Assembly: GCA_900469445.1 (NCBI GenBank)
Contig: UBXM01000016.1
Span: 1 to 64,000 of the forward strand
Direction of reading: 5' to 3'
Origin: Hyphomicrobiales bacterium
GTDB taxonomy: Bacteria; Pseudomonadota; Alphaproteobacteria; Rhizobiales; Rhizobiaceae
DNA length: 64,000 nucleotides
How positions within the stretch are numbered: position 1 is the first letter of the stretch; each line of letters opens with the position of its first letter. The notes under the pieces were generated by a model. It was not told the DNA's origin. It saw only the letters and a list, made by a program, of their open reading frames with translations, and did no database searches. The translations under genes were made by a program, and so were the position numbers. This document shows positions 36,616-45,012 of the stretch, piece after piece.

Positions 36616-37176
36616 ATGCAGGGTGACGACAGCGACTACTTTGCGCGCTTGACCATGGCTGTTGCCGTGGAGCGTGATCAGGCAGCCTTCGGCGTGCTCT
36701 TCGATCATTTTGCGCCACGGTTGAAATCCTGGTTGACGAGCCAGCGCATGCCCGTCGACGAAGCCGAGGAACTCGTCCAGGAAGTCATGACCGTTCTTTG
36801 GCATCGCGCAGCACTCTACGATCCGCAGAAATCGTCGCTTTCCACATGGCTGTTTCGCATTGCCCGAAACCGCCGGCTGGACGCCCAGCGCCGCGCCAAA
36901 GGCAAGGATGCATTCGGCGAAGCGCATTGGCAGATGATGGAGATGCAGGCGAGCGATTCCCTTGTCGAAGGCGAGGAGCGGGACGCACGCGTGCGCCAGG
37001 CGCTGAGCCAGATTCCCGGCGAACAGATGGAACTGGTAAAGGCCGCCTTCTTTCTGGGGCAAACTCATTCGGAAATCGCCGAAGCGACCGGCCTGCCCCT
37101 GGGCACGGTAAAATCCCGCATCCGGCTTGCCTTCCAGCACCTGCGTCGCGCACTGGAAGATTCGTCCGTGCCCTGA
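36616..37176 (+). CDS. ECF-type sigma-70 family sigma factor
   Basis: A 186-residue extracytoplasmic-function sigma factor. Region 2 reads FDHFAPRLKSWLTSQ then EELVQEVMTVLWHRA and STWLFRIARNRRLDAQRR; region 4 is VKAAFFLGQTHSEIAEATGL with LGTVKSRIRLAFQHLRRAL. No anti-sigma factor gene lies on either side; the neighbours are IalB and a DUF1232 gene on the other strand. The start ATG at 36616 lacks a strong ribosome-binding site. Regulation and regulon cannot be read from the window. Confidence 0.94.
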   Translation: MQGDDSDYFARLTMAVAVERDQAAFGVLFDHFAPRLKSWLTSQRMPVDEAEELVQEVMTVLWHRAALYDPQKSSLSTWLFRIARNRRLDAQRRAKGKDAFGEAHWQMMEMQASDSLVEGEERDARVRQALSQIPGEQMELVKAAFFLGQTHSEIAEATGLPLGTVKSRIRLAFQHLRRALEDSSVP

Positions 37177-37183
37177 AGCGGGA

Positions 37184-37576
37184 TTATGCCGGCGCTTTTC
37201 CGATATCGGGATTTTCGGCCAGCATCCGGTCCGCCGCGTCGTAATGGCGATCGGCAATATGGCCCTGTATCATCCTCAACGCTGCGGCAAGTACGGCAAC
37301 ATCATCGGTAAATCCGACCATCACGAAAACATCGGGGACCAGGTCAAGGGGTAGAACGAAATAGGCGAGCGCAGCCAGAAGCACTCCACGAACCCGCGTC
37401 GGCGTTTTCGGATCGACTGCGCAACAGTAAGCGGCAACCAGATCGCGGCTGAACGGCACATATTTGACCGCCCGCTTCAGCGTCGGCCAGAATTTCGCGC
37501 GCACCTGCTTTTCGCGACGGTCTTGTGTGTCGTCATCGCCAGGCAGCAATATTTCACCGATTTTCACGTCGTCCAT
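37184..37576 (-). CDS. DUF1232 (YkvA-like) membrane protein
   Basis: A 130-residue protein with the DUF1232 segment TRVRGVLLAALAYFVLPLDLVPD, seen here as RGVLLAALAYFVLPLD, followed by VMVGFTDDVAVLAAALRMI. One or two transmembrane helices are expected. Function is unknown. The start MDDVKIGEIL is preferred because GGAG lies at the right distance; an ATG at 37618 would add 14 residues. It converges with the sigma factor gene, ending 7 bases away. Confidence 0.88.
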   Translation of the reverse strand: MDDVKIGEILLPGDDDTQDRREKQVRAKFWPTLKRAVKYVPFSRDLVAAYCCAVDPKTPTRVRGVLLAALAYFVLPLDLVPDVFVMVGFTDDVAVLAAALRMIQGHIADRHYDAADRMLAENPDIGKAPA

Positions 37577-37639
37577 GGGCGCTCCGTTAAGGGCTCCGTC
37601 GAAGTCAGGACCTTCCATATGGGGTGGAAAAATGGAAGT

Positions 37640-37942
37640 TCAAAGGCGGCGCGCCCAGGCCTCGTCCATCAATGCGGCAAGCTTGAAGTCGCGATCCGTC
37701 AGCTGCTTTTTCGCATGCGTCGTCAGTTTCACTTCGACACGGGAATAGCTGTTGCTCCAGTCGGGATGATGGTCGAGCTTTTCGGCGGCGAGCGCGCATT
37801 CGGTCATGAAACCGAATGCCTCTATAAACGAGCGAAATTTGAAGCACTTGCGGATAGCAAGACCATCCGCGGAAAGCTCCCAGCCTTCCAGCTTCGCCAG
37901 TTCGTTGCTGACCGCTTTCGGCTCCAGTAATTCATAGCTCAT
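37640..37942 (-). CDS. 4a-hydroxytetrahydrobiopterin dehydratase
   Basis: A 100-residue pterin-4a-carbinolamine dehydratase that recycles the pterin cofactor of aromatic amino acid hydroxylases; some homologues support other pterin or molybdenum enzymes. The active-site motif is seen as [13 protein letters not shown] with the paired histidines, followed by [14 protein letters not shown]. The start at [11 protein letters not shown] is the normal family start; the open frame to 38029 overlaps the thpR gene. It follows thpR by 31 bases. Confidence 0.93.
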   Translation of the reverse strand: MSYELLEPKAVSNELAKLEGWELSADGLAIRKCFKFRSFIEAFGFMTECALAAEKLDHHPDWSNSYSRVEVKLTTHAKKQLTDRDFKLAALMDEAWARRL

Positions 37943-37973
37943 GGGCTTGTCGCCACTCGAAATACAGCTTCTG

Positions 37974-38561
37974 TCAGAAATAGCTCTTGGCCGTTTCCAT
38001 GTCACTGTATTCGTAGGCGTAGCTGTCATCCCTCAAGGAAAAGATTTCTTCCGTCACATAAGGCCCGCCTCCGACGGACTCCTTCGATGACAGGAGAACG
38101 AAGCGCGAGACCTTGAACGGCGCGGTGTGAAAATTTCCGCGACCGGAAAGATAATGCACCACATCGTCGAGACGGCAGTGCTTCAGCCGGGCAAGCGTCA
38201 CATGCGGCATGAATTTGCGCGGGTCCGGCGGCAGTGCGATCCGCTGGCAGATCCGCTCGATCTCGGCCTGCAGTGCCAGCATGTCGGGAGAGACGGCAAC
38301 ACCGGCCCAGATGGAATGCGGTTTTTTTGATCCGAACGAACCGATCCCGGTCAGCTGCGCCTGAAATTCAGGTCTGTCGATCCGATCCAGCCGATCGACC
38401 ACCTCGTCGGCGGTCCGGTTATCGACATCGCCGATGAAGCGCAGGGTGATGTGATAATTCTCGACGTCTATCCACCGCGCGCCGGGTATTCCGCCCCGAA
38501 GAAGGGACAGGCTCAAGGCAACATTGCGCGGGACTTCGAGGGCGGTGAAAAGTCTCGGCAT
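37974..38561 (-). CDS. thpR: RNA 2',3'-cyclic phosphodiesterase
   Basis: A 195-residue member of the 2H phosphoesterase superfamily (LigT/ThpR). Both HxTx motifs are present: HITL at residues 37-40 and HVTL at 120-123. The enzyme opens 2',3'-cyclic phosphates at RNA ends. A strong GAGGAGG ribosome-binding site precedes the ATG. Expected fold and length agree with characterised members; the C-terminal 25 residues extend beyond some homologues. Confidence 0.93.
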   Translation of the reverse strand: MPRLFTALEVPRNVALSLSLLRGGIPGARWIDVENYHITLRFIGDVDNRTADEVVDRLDRIDRPEFQAQLTGIGSFGSKKPHSIWAGVAVSPDMLALQAEIERICQRIALPPDPRKFMPHVTLARLKHCRLDDVVHYLSGRGNFHTAPFKVSRFVLLSSKESVGGGPYVTEEIFSLRDDSYAYEYSDMETAKSYF

Positions 38562-38630
38562 ACGCAGAACCTCCTCGAATCTCTAGCAGATATCAACAGC
38601 GGAACATGCAATCCCGTTCCGTGCAAGAAA

Positions 38631-39281
38631 TTATTTTATCCTTGAACGGATCTCCCCCAGAAATACTTCGACCATCGGAAGACTATGCTCCACCATCACG
38701 GCCACGCCCTTGGCGTTCGGATGCATCCCGTCCTCGAGCTGCATTCCCGGCACGGTCGTGACACCGTCGAGGAAGAACGGATAGAGCGGCACAGAATATT
38801 TGTCGGCGAGCCTCTTGTAGATCGGATTGAACTTTTCTGCATAATCGCCACCCATGTTCGGCGGCGCGAGAATGCCGGCGAGCATCACGGGAATGCCCCG
38901 CTCCTTGAGACGCGAGAGCATGGCGTCGAGGTTCTTTTCCGATTGCTCGGGCGCGATACCGCGCAGCGCATCATTGGCACCGAGTTCGAGAATGACGCCA
39001 TCCGTTCCGTCCGGAACCGACCAGTCGATGCGGGAAACTCCCCCGGATGTCGTATCCCCGGAAACACCGGCATTGGTAATCGTCACGTTGTGGCCTTTGG
39101 CCTTTAACGCCGCCTCCAGCTGAGCGGTGTAGGATTCCGAAGGCGCCAGTTGATATCCGGCCATCAGGCTGTCACCGAAACCGACCAGATTGATCGCCTT
39201 CTCCTGCGCTTTTGCCGAGTTTGAGCCGGCGAACAGAGCAATCATGACGATGAAGTGAAGGAGGCTTGCTTTAAAACTCAC
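38631..39281 (-). CDS. TesA-like arylesterase/lysophospholipase
   Basis: A 216-residue periplasmic SGNH hydrolase. The GTG start at 39281 is chosen because AGGAG lies 7 bases upstream and because the result is a good signal peptide (LLHFIVMIALFAGSNSAKA); the open frame to 39563 runs over the divergent ABC gene. Catalytic blocks are GFGDSLMAGYQL, GVSGDTTSGG, GANDALRG and DGMHPNAKG. The gene diverges from a ybbA-ybbP pair, the same association as tesA-ybbA-ybbP in Escherichia coli. Confidence 0.93.
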   Translation of the reverse strand: MSFKASLLHFIVMIALFAGSNSAKAQEKAINLVGFGDSLMAGYQLAPSESYTAQLEAALKAKGHNVTITNAGVSGDTTSGGVSRIDWSVPDGTDGVILELGANDALRGIAPEQSEKNLDAMLSRLKERGIPVMLAGILAPPNMGGDYAEKFNPIYKRLADKYSVPLYPFFLDGVTTVPGMQLEDGMHPNAKGVAVMVEHSLPMVEVFLGEIRSRIK

Positions 39282-39336
39282 CCTGCGTCTCCTAGATTTC
39301 GACAACGGCCGCGCGGCAGCAAACGCCCGGCACATC

Positions 39337-40068
39337 ATGGATATAGGGTTATTCGCTTTGACTGAAACCGTTATCGAGCTCAAAAATGCCGACCTGACCC
39401 TTGGAAGCGCCGCCGCCTCCGTCCATGTGCTGAAAGGCATCGACCTGACCATCGATGCCGGCGAAGCCGTCGGCATCATCGGGCCCTCCGGCTCCGGCAA
39501 ATCGACCCTGCTTATGGTTCTGGCCGGTCTCGAACGGCTGGACAGCGGTGAAATCTTCATCAAGAACGCTCCCCTTCACAGCTTTTCGGAAGACGCGCTG
39601 GCCGAATTCCGCGGCCGCAATATCGGCATCGTTTTCCAGTCCTTTCATCTGATCGCCAACATGACGGCACTGGAAAACGTCGCGGTTCCTCTGGAACTTG
39701 CGGGCATCTCGGAAGCCTTTGACATAGCAAGGCGTGAACTGACGGCGGTCGGCCTTGGAGACCGGCTCAACCATTATCCGGGCCAGCTCTCCGGTGGCGA
39801 ACAGCAGCGCGTGGCAATCGCCCGTGCGCTCGCCCCCTCGCCTGCCTTGCTGATTGCCGACGAACCGACCGGCAATCTCGACACCGAAACCGGCAAGCAA
39901 ATTGCCGATCTTCTTTTCGCCAAGCAGGCCGAGCGCGGCATGACATTGCTGCTCGTCACCCATGACAACAGTCTCGCCGCCCGCTGCTCGCGTCAAATTC
40001 GCGTGAGGTCGGGAGAAATCGTCGAAGACAGCGCCAAACGGACCGTCGATCAGGCGGTGCCTGCATGA
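39337..40068 (+). CDS. YbbA/LolD-type ABC ATPase
   Basis: A 243-residue ATPase of the MacB/LolD/YbbA class. Walker A GPSGSGKST, Q-loop FQSFHLI, signature [15 protein letters not shown], and Walker B LLIADEPTGNLD are complete. The ATG at 39337 has no ribosome-binding site; a TTG at 39358 preceded by ATAGGG may be the real start. The next gene overlaps it by four bases and encodes the permease. Role likely in extraction of lipids or hydrophobic molecules from the inner membrane, as suspected for YbbAP. Confidence 0.92.
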   Translation: MDIGLFALTETVIELKNADLTLGSAAASVHVLKGIDLTIDAGEAVGIIGPSGSGKSTLLMVLAGLERLDSGEIFIKNAPLHSFSEDALAEFRGRNIGIVFQSFHLIANMTALENVAVPLELAGISEAFDIARRELTAVGLGDRLNHYPGQLSGGEQQRVAIARALAPSPALLIADEPTGNLDTETGKQIADLLFAKQAERGMTLLLVTHDNSLAARCSRQIRVRSGEIVEDSAKRTVDQAVPA

Positions 40069-42608
40069 GCGCTGCGACAGCTCGCATTTCGATTGCCTTT
40101 CGCCTTGCGCTCCGCGAGATGCGCGGCGGCCTTGGCGGTTTCTACATATTCCTCGCCTGCATCGCGCTTGGAACAGGTGCGATTGCCACCGTCAATTCCG
40201 TTTCGACCGCGATCACCGGCGCCATAGCCAACCAGGGTCAGGCGCTGCTGGCCGGCGACATCCGCTTCGAACTCAACAACCGCGAGGCCAGCGAAAGCGA
40301 ACACGCGTTTCTGGGCAGCCTTGGCGAAGTCAGCGTATCGACCGGCCTGCGCTCCATGGCCCGCACGCCGGACGGCTCCAACCAGGCGCTGGTGGAAGTG
40401 AAAGGCGTCGATGGCGGATATCCGCTTTACGGCACCGTGGAGACCGAGCCGAAGCAGCCGCTGGACGAGCTTTTGCGCAAGGATGGCGAAGTCTACGGAG
40501 CACTGGCCGCTCCCCTTCTTCTCGATCGCATGGACCTTGCCCCCGGCGACGAAATCCTCCTCGGCAACACACGGCTCATCCTGCGCGGCACGATCGTCAA
40601 CGAACCCGACGCGCTTTCCGATGGTTTCGGCTTCGCGCCGCGGCTGATGATCAGCCGGGATGCGCTGGCCGCTTCCGGCCTGATCACCATCGGCAGCCTG
40701 GTCGAACATGCCTACAAGATAAAGCTCGCCAACCCTTCGACGGGCGCCGCAATCGTCGCGCGCGCAAACCGCGATTTTCCCGATGCCGGCTGGTCGGTCC
40801 GCACCAGTGACCGCGCGGCCCCTTCTTTGGCGGATAACATCCAGCGCTTCTCGCAATTCCTCACGCTTGTCGGCCTGACAGCCCTCATCGTCGGCGGCGT
40901 CGGTATCGCCAATGCGGTGCGTGCGTTTCTCGATGCGAAACGCACAACGATCGCCACCTTCAAATGCCTCGGTGCGCCGGCCTCGGTCGTCACGATGATC
41001 TATCTTTTCCAGATCATGCTCCTGGCGGCGATCGGCATCCTCATCGGCCTTGTAATCGGCGCAGTCTCCCCCTTCATCGCCTTCCGCTATCTCGAAGGTG
41101 TGTTGCCGATTCCCGAGCAGACGACGATTTATGGCAGCGCGCTGGCGATTGCTGCGGCATTCGGCATTCTCGTCACCTTCGCCTTCGCCATCCTGCCGCT
41201 CGGCCATGCGCGGGAAGTACCGGCCACGGCTCTGTTCCGCGAACAGGGTTTCGAGGCAAGACGCCTGCCGTCATGGCCTTATCTTCTCGCGGCGGGTGCT
41301 GCCTTGGCAGCGCTTGCAGCCCTTGCCATCCTCTGGGCGGAAGACCGGCGCATTGCCTCGGTTTTCCTCTTTGCCGTCGCCGGCGCCTTCCTGTTGCTGC
41401 GGCTTGTTGCGGCAGGGATTACCGCGCTTGCACGCAGAAGCCCGCGGGTCAATTCCCCTGCGCTCCGCCTGGCGATCGGCAACATCCACCGCCCCGGCGC
41501 CCTGACACCCTCCGTCGTACTGTCGCTCGGCCTTGGCCTTGCCCTCCTCGTGACGCTCGCGCTGATCGATGGCAATATGCGAAACCAGCTGAACGGGCGC
41601 ATCACCCAAGGAGCGCCGAATTTCTTCTTCGTCGATGTCCAGAGCGCCGAGGTCGACGGCTTCCGGCAGCTGCTGAAGCAGCAGGCGCCTGAAGGCAAGG
41701 TCTTCGAGGTGCCGATGCTGCGCGGGCGCATTCTCGCCTTCAACGGCCAGGACGTCAGCCAGATGAACGTGCCGCCGGAAGGCCGCTGGGTGCTGCGCGG
41801 CGACCGCGGCATCACCTACGCGAAGAACAAGCCGGAAAGCTCGACGCTGACCGCCGGCGAATGGTGGCCGGAAGATTACGACGGCGAACCGCTCGTCTCT
41901 TTCGCTGCCGAGGAAGCCGGTGAACTCGGCCTGAAGCTCGGCGATACCGTCACCGTCAATGTTCTCGGTCGCAACATCACCGCCAAGATCGCCAGCTTCC
42001 GCAATGTCGAATGGGAATCGCTTTCGATCAACTTCGTCATGGTCTTTTCGCCCAACACCTTCCGCGGCGCACCGCACGCCTGGCTTGCGACCCTGACCGA
42101 TCAATCTGCGTCGGCAGCCAAGGAAGCCGAAATCCTGCGCACCGTGACGAACACCTATCCGACGATCACCAGTGTGCGCGTCAAGGATGCGATCGATCTC
42201 GTCGACCAGCTGGTCGGTCAGCTTGCAACCGCCATTCGGGCTGCAGCCGCAGTCGCCCTCGTGGCCTCGGTCCTAGTTCTCGCTGGCGCTCTTGCTGCCG
42301 GCAACCGGGCGAGAACCCATGACGCGGTCGTGCTGAAAACGCTCGGCGGCACCCGCGGCATGCTGATGCGCGCCTTCGGTTACGAATATATGATCCTCGG
42401 CGCAGCGACCGCGATATTCGCCCTTCTGGCGGGCGGACTGTCGGCCTGGTTCGTCGTTGCCCGCATCATGCGCATGCCATCGGCCTTTCTGCCAGATGTC
42501 GCGGTCATGACGCTTGTGATCTCGCTTGTCCTGACGGTTGGTATCGGTCTCATCGGCACCTGGCGCATTCTCGGCCAGAAAGCCGCACCAGTACTGCGTG
42601 AGCTGTAA
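40065..42608 (+). CDS. YbbP-like FtsX-domain ABC permease
   Basis: An 847-residue membrane protein with ten predicted helices: one at about residue 25-45, then two FtsX domains, with large periplasmic regions between (about 50-250 and 500-690). This is the YbbP layout, partner of YbbA. The ATG overlaps the ATPase stop (ATGA). The LKTLGGTRGMLMRAFGYEY and FKCLGAPASVVTMIYLFQI stretches are FtsX coupling regions. No separate membrane fusion protein is encoded nearby. Confidence 0.93.
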   Translation: MSAATARISIAFRLALREMRGGLGGFYIFLACIALGTGAIATVNSVSTAITGAIANQGQALLAGDIRFELNNREASESEHAFLGSLGEVSVSTGLRSMARTPDGSNQALVEVKGVDGGYPLYGTVETEPKQPLDELLRKDGEVYGALAAPLLLDRMDLAPGDEILLGNTRLILRGTIVNEPDALSDGFGFAPRLMISRDALAASGLITIGSLVEHAYKIKLANPSTGAAIVARANRDFPDAGWSVRTSDRAAPSLADNIQRFSQFLTLVGLTALIVGGVGIANAVRAFLDAKRTTIATFKCLGAPASVVTMIYLFQIMLLAAIGILIGLVIGAVSPFIAFRYLEGVLPIPEQTTIYGSALAIAAAFGILVTFAFAILPLGHAREVPATALFREQGFEARRLPSWPYLLAAGAALAALAALAILWAEDRRIASVFLFAVAGAFLLLRLVAAGITALARRSPRVNSPALRLAIGNIHRPGALTPSVVLSLGLGLALLVTLALIDGNMRNQLNGRITQGAPNFFFVDVQSAEVDGFRQLLKQQAPEGKVFEVPMLRGRILAFNGQDVSQMNVPPEGRWVLRGDRGITYAKNKPESSTLTAGEWWPEDYDGEPLVSFAAEEAGELGLKLGDTVTVNVLGRNITAKIASFRNVEWESLSINFVMVFSPNTFRGAPHAWLATLTDQSASAAKEAEILRTVTNTYPTITSVRVKDAIDLVDQLVGQLATAIRAAAAVALVASVLVLAGALAAGNRARTHDAVVLKTLGGTRGMLMRAFGYEYMILGAATAIFALLAGGLSAWFVVARIMRMPSAFLPDVAVMTLVISLVLTVGIGLIGTWRILGQKAAPVLREL

Positions 42609-42715
42609 ACGCGCCATGGTTGCAAAAGGTCGAAAATCGCAATCAAATTCGCGTCAGAATATCTCTTAGGTTGCTAAATCAAACGTGCTGCTGATCTTTT
42701 CCCAAAGCGAACCCC

Positions 42716-42744
42716 TTGTATGTAAAGCGATCTCGCATCATATT
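42716..42744 (+). promoter_or_regulatory. Candidate promoter of ybhL
   Basis: TTGTAT (42716-42721) and CATATT (42739-42744) are 17 bases apart. Transcription would begin near 42751, just in front of the structured leader, which makes the assignment more plausible than the weak boxes alone. Confidence 0.45.
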
Positions 42745-42754
42745 CGGCGATAGG

Positions 42755-42830
42755 CTTGCTGGAGCTCCGCAGCGGCGCCTGGGTTCAGATACCAAGGGGG
42801 CCCGACACCGTAGTAATTCCGGAGCTTAAA
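42755..42830 (+). ncRNA. ybhL leader RNA motif (candidate)
   Basis: A structured segment directly before the Bax inhibitor-1 gene. AGCTCC (42763-42768) pairs with GGAGCT (42821-42826); inside, CGG (42773-42775) pairs with CCG (42808-42810), and CCTGG (42778-42782) pairs with CCAAGG around a loop. The outer helix ends 4 bases before the GAGG ribosome-binding site. A conserved RNA called the ybhL motif is known upstream of ybhL genes in Rhizobiales, and position, gene and taxon all fit. Its ligand, if any, is unknown. Confidence 0.7.
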
Positions 42831-42839
42831 GAGGAAACA

Positions 42840-43577
42840 ATGGCTGACTTCAACAACTACCAGAACCGAACGGCGCAGTCCCGCGCGCAGTCGGGTGAGA
42901 TGATCGACGAGGGCCTGCGCGCCTATATGCTCCGGGTTTACAACCTGATGGCACTCGGACTTGCGATCACCGGTGTTGCTGCATACGGCACCTATGCGTT
43001 CGCGGTGTCCAATCCGGCTGTCGCGCAGGCGCTTTACGGCGGTCCGCTCAAGTGGGTAATCATGCTGGCTCCGCTGGGCATGGTCTTCTTCCTGAGCTTC
43101 CGCATCAACAAGATGAGCGTTCCGGCTGCGCAGATGACCTTCTGGGTCTATGCCGCACTGATGGGTCTCTCGCTGTCCTCGATCTTCATGGTCTTCACCG
43201 GCCAGAGCATCGTGCAGACATTCTTCGTCACCGCCGCTTCGTTCGGCGCCCTGTCGCTTTACGGCTACACGACGAAGAAGGATCTGTCGGGTCTCGGTTC
43301 CTTCCTGATCATGGGTCTGTTCGGCCTCATCATCGCGATGGTCGTCAACATCTTCCTGCAGTCGTCCGCAATGGGCTTTGCGATCTCCGCCATCGGCGTG
43401 CTGATCTTCGCCGGCCTGACCGCCTACGACACGCAGAAGATCAAGGAAATGTACTGGGATGGTCACGACTCGGCCACGACCGGCCGTATGGCCATCATGG
43501 GCGCACTGACCCTGTACCTGGACTTCATCAACCTGTTCACCTTCCTGCTGCAGTTCATGGGCAACCGCGACGAATAA
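42840..43577 (+). CDS. ybhL: Bax inhibitor-1/YccA family membrane protein
   Basis: A 245-residue protein with seven transmembrane helices. The start MADFNNYQNRTAQSRAQSGE and the family segments GALSLYGYTTKKDLSGLGSF, GLTAYDTQKIKEMY and ALTLYLDFINLFTFLLQFMG identify it. Bacterial members act as calcium leak channels or protect membranes; the physiological role in rhizobia is unclear. GAGGAAACA precedes the ATG. A structured leader and promoter lie upstream and a strong terminator follows. Confidence 0.95.
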   Translation: MADFNNYQNRTAQSRAQSGEMIDEGLRAYMLRVYNLMALGLAITGVAAYGTYAFAVSNPAVAQALYGGPLKWVIMLAPLGMVFFLSFRINKMSVPAAQMTFWVYAALMGLSLSSIFMVFTGQSIVQTFFVTAASFGALSLYGYTTKKDLSGLGSFLIMGLFGLIIAMVVNIFLQSSAMGFAISAIGVLIFAGLTAYDTQKIKEMYWDGHDSATTGRMAIMGALTLYLDFINLFTFLLQFMGNRDE

Positions 43578-43600
43578 GTAGGTCGATGACCGAAACGAAG

Positions 43601-43626
43601 AAGGCGGCTTTCGAGCCGCCTTTTTT
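43601..43626 (+). terminator. Rho-independent terminator of ybhL
   Basis: AAGGCGGCT (43601-43609) pairs with AGCCGCCTT (43614-43622) around a TTCG tetraloop and runs into TTTTTTG. It lies 24 bases after the ybhL stop. Confidence 0.95.
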
Positions 43627-43694
43627 GTTGCCTGATTATTGGCGCGCGCCTAGGCTGAATTGAAATCCCTCGCACGATATGCCGCAGCCGCCCC

Positions 43695-44252
43695 ATGACA
43701 TTTTCGATCCGCAATGCGACCTCAGCCGACCTTCTCGCAATCACCGAAATCTATCGCGACAGCGTCCTCAACGGCTTCGCGAGCTACGAGATCTCGCCGC
43801 CCGATCTCGCCGAGATGACCAGCCGGCAGGCCGGCATCATCGAGAAGGGTTATCCCTATATCGCGGCAGAATCGGAAGACGGCGCCCTGCTGGGATATGC
43901 CTATGCCTCGGCATTCCGCACCCGCCCCGCCTATCGCTGGCTGGTGGAGGATTCGATCTACCTCGCTTCCGAAGCACGTGGACGCGGTGTCGGCAAGGCA
44001 CTGCTCAGGGAATTGCTGACCCGCTGCGATGCGCTTGGTTTTCGCCAGATGGTCGCAGTCATCGGCGGCGCCAGCCCCGCTTCGGTCGCGGTCCACAAAA
44101 GCCTCGGCTTCGAACTTACCGGCACCCTCAAAGGTACCGGCTTCAAGCATGGCAAATGGCTGGATACGGTTCTGATGCAGATCGCGCTTGGTGAAGGCAC
44201 CGACACGGACCCGGATCCGGCAACCTATCCCGGCTCCCTGTTTCTCGGTTAA
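43695..44252 (+). CDS. GNAT acetyltransferase, phosphinothricin acetyltransferase-like
   Basis: A 185-residue acetyltransferase. The N-terminal FSIRNATSADLLAITEIYRD, the EISPPDLAEMTSR segment, motif A YLASEARGRGVGKALLRELL and VAVIGGASPASVAVHKSLGF are characteristic of the PAT/YwnH group, which acetylates phosphinothricin, methionine sulphoximine or related amino acids. The true substrate is not known. It stands alone between ybhL and the DUF2794 gene. Confidence 0.9.
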   Translation: MTFSIRNATSADLLAITEIYRDSVLNGFASYEISPPDLAEMTSRQAGIIEKGYPYIAAESEDGALLGYAYASAFRTRPAYRWLVEDSIYLASEARGRGVGKALLRELLTRCDALGFRQMVAVIGGASPASVAVHKSLGFELTGTLKGTGFKHGKWLDTVLMQIALGEGTDTDPDPATYPGSLFLG

Positions 44253-44311
44253 GTCCGCACAGCTAGCCGCGTATTTGCCTCTCGTCCCGTACCTCACGGG
44301 ATGAGCGTCTC

Positions 44312-44701
44312 TCAGTCGATCAGCTTCAAGGCCTTGTCGAAAACCTTGAGAACCTGAGGCAGCTCGTGGCCGCGCTTGAGGATCGTCCCGTTGGTATTGA
44401 TGACGGAATAGGCGCCCTGCTTGGCGGCAAGCTTGGGGTTCTTCTCGATGCGAAACAGCGGCATTTCGCCGGATCGCTTGAAGATGGAAAATACCGCGCG
44501 ATCCTTGAGGTGATCGATCGCGTAATCTTTCCATTCCCCCTCTCCGACCATCCGGCCGTAGATCCACAGAATTGCGTCGAGTTCACGCCGATGAAAGGTT
44601 ATCGGGACGGGATCGAGGCTTCGCTTGTATTCACTGAGACTGACGACAACGGCCGCATCCTGCGGTCTTGCGCCCGCTGGCAAATCAGACTGATCGGCCA
44701 T
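44312..44701 (-). CDS. DUF2794 domain-containing protein
   Basis: A 129-residue protein conserved in alphaproteobacteria. The segments VPITFHRRELDAILWIYGRM, DYAIDHLKDRAVFSIFKRS and LFRIEKNPKLAAKQGAYSVI identify the family. Function is unknown. The start MADQSDLPAGAR is preferred; the open frame reaches 44755 but without a start that fits the family. Confidence 0.92.
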   Translation of the reverse strand: MADQSDLPAGARPQDAAVVVSLSEYKRSLDPVPITFHRRELDAILWIYGRMVGEGEWKDYAIDHLKDRAVFSIFKRSGEMPLFRIEKNPKLAAKQGAYSVINTNGTILKRGHELPQVLKVFDKALKLID

Positions 44702-45012
44702 CAAAGCTCCAAATGTTACATGTCGTTGGCATGACAGTGTGCCCGAGCCGCACAAAAATGCAAGCCGCAGCAGATGGCTCGTCTCAGTACAGATTTTTTC
44801 GTCTGCCTAAATTCGGACAAAACAGCGCCTAAATCGGCATCCATGTTGCGGCTGTTGGTTGGCGCGCTTAGCGCCATTGGCCCGGTCAGGTGCATTGACC
44901 CTTACCCCCAGCCCCCCAATGTTTCCGGGCCGGGCCATCCAACGATTTTCCAGACCGGTTACAGCAAAACTACACGTCGGCTTGCGCCACGATCGCGCAT
45001 GAAAGATGGCAA
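44702..45012. other. Intergenic region without recognised gene
   Basis: 311 bases between the DUF2794 gene and the stop of the DUF1223 gene. Open frames here are short or overlap the neighbours and lack family features. The only structure noted is GGCGC-GCTTA-GCGCC at 44861-44875, a small hairpin without a T-tract. Confidence 0.6.

Noticed and set aside
42761-42826. tRNA-like segment with a T-arm-like GGGTTCAGAT stretch
   Set aside because: The T-stem does not pair fully and there is no anticodon arm; the whole region is better explained by the ybhL leader structure.
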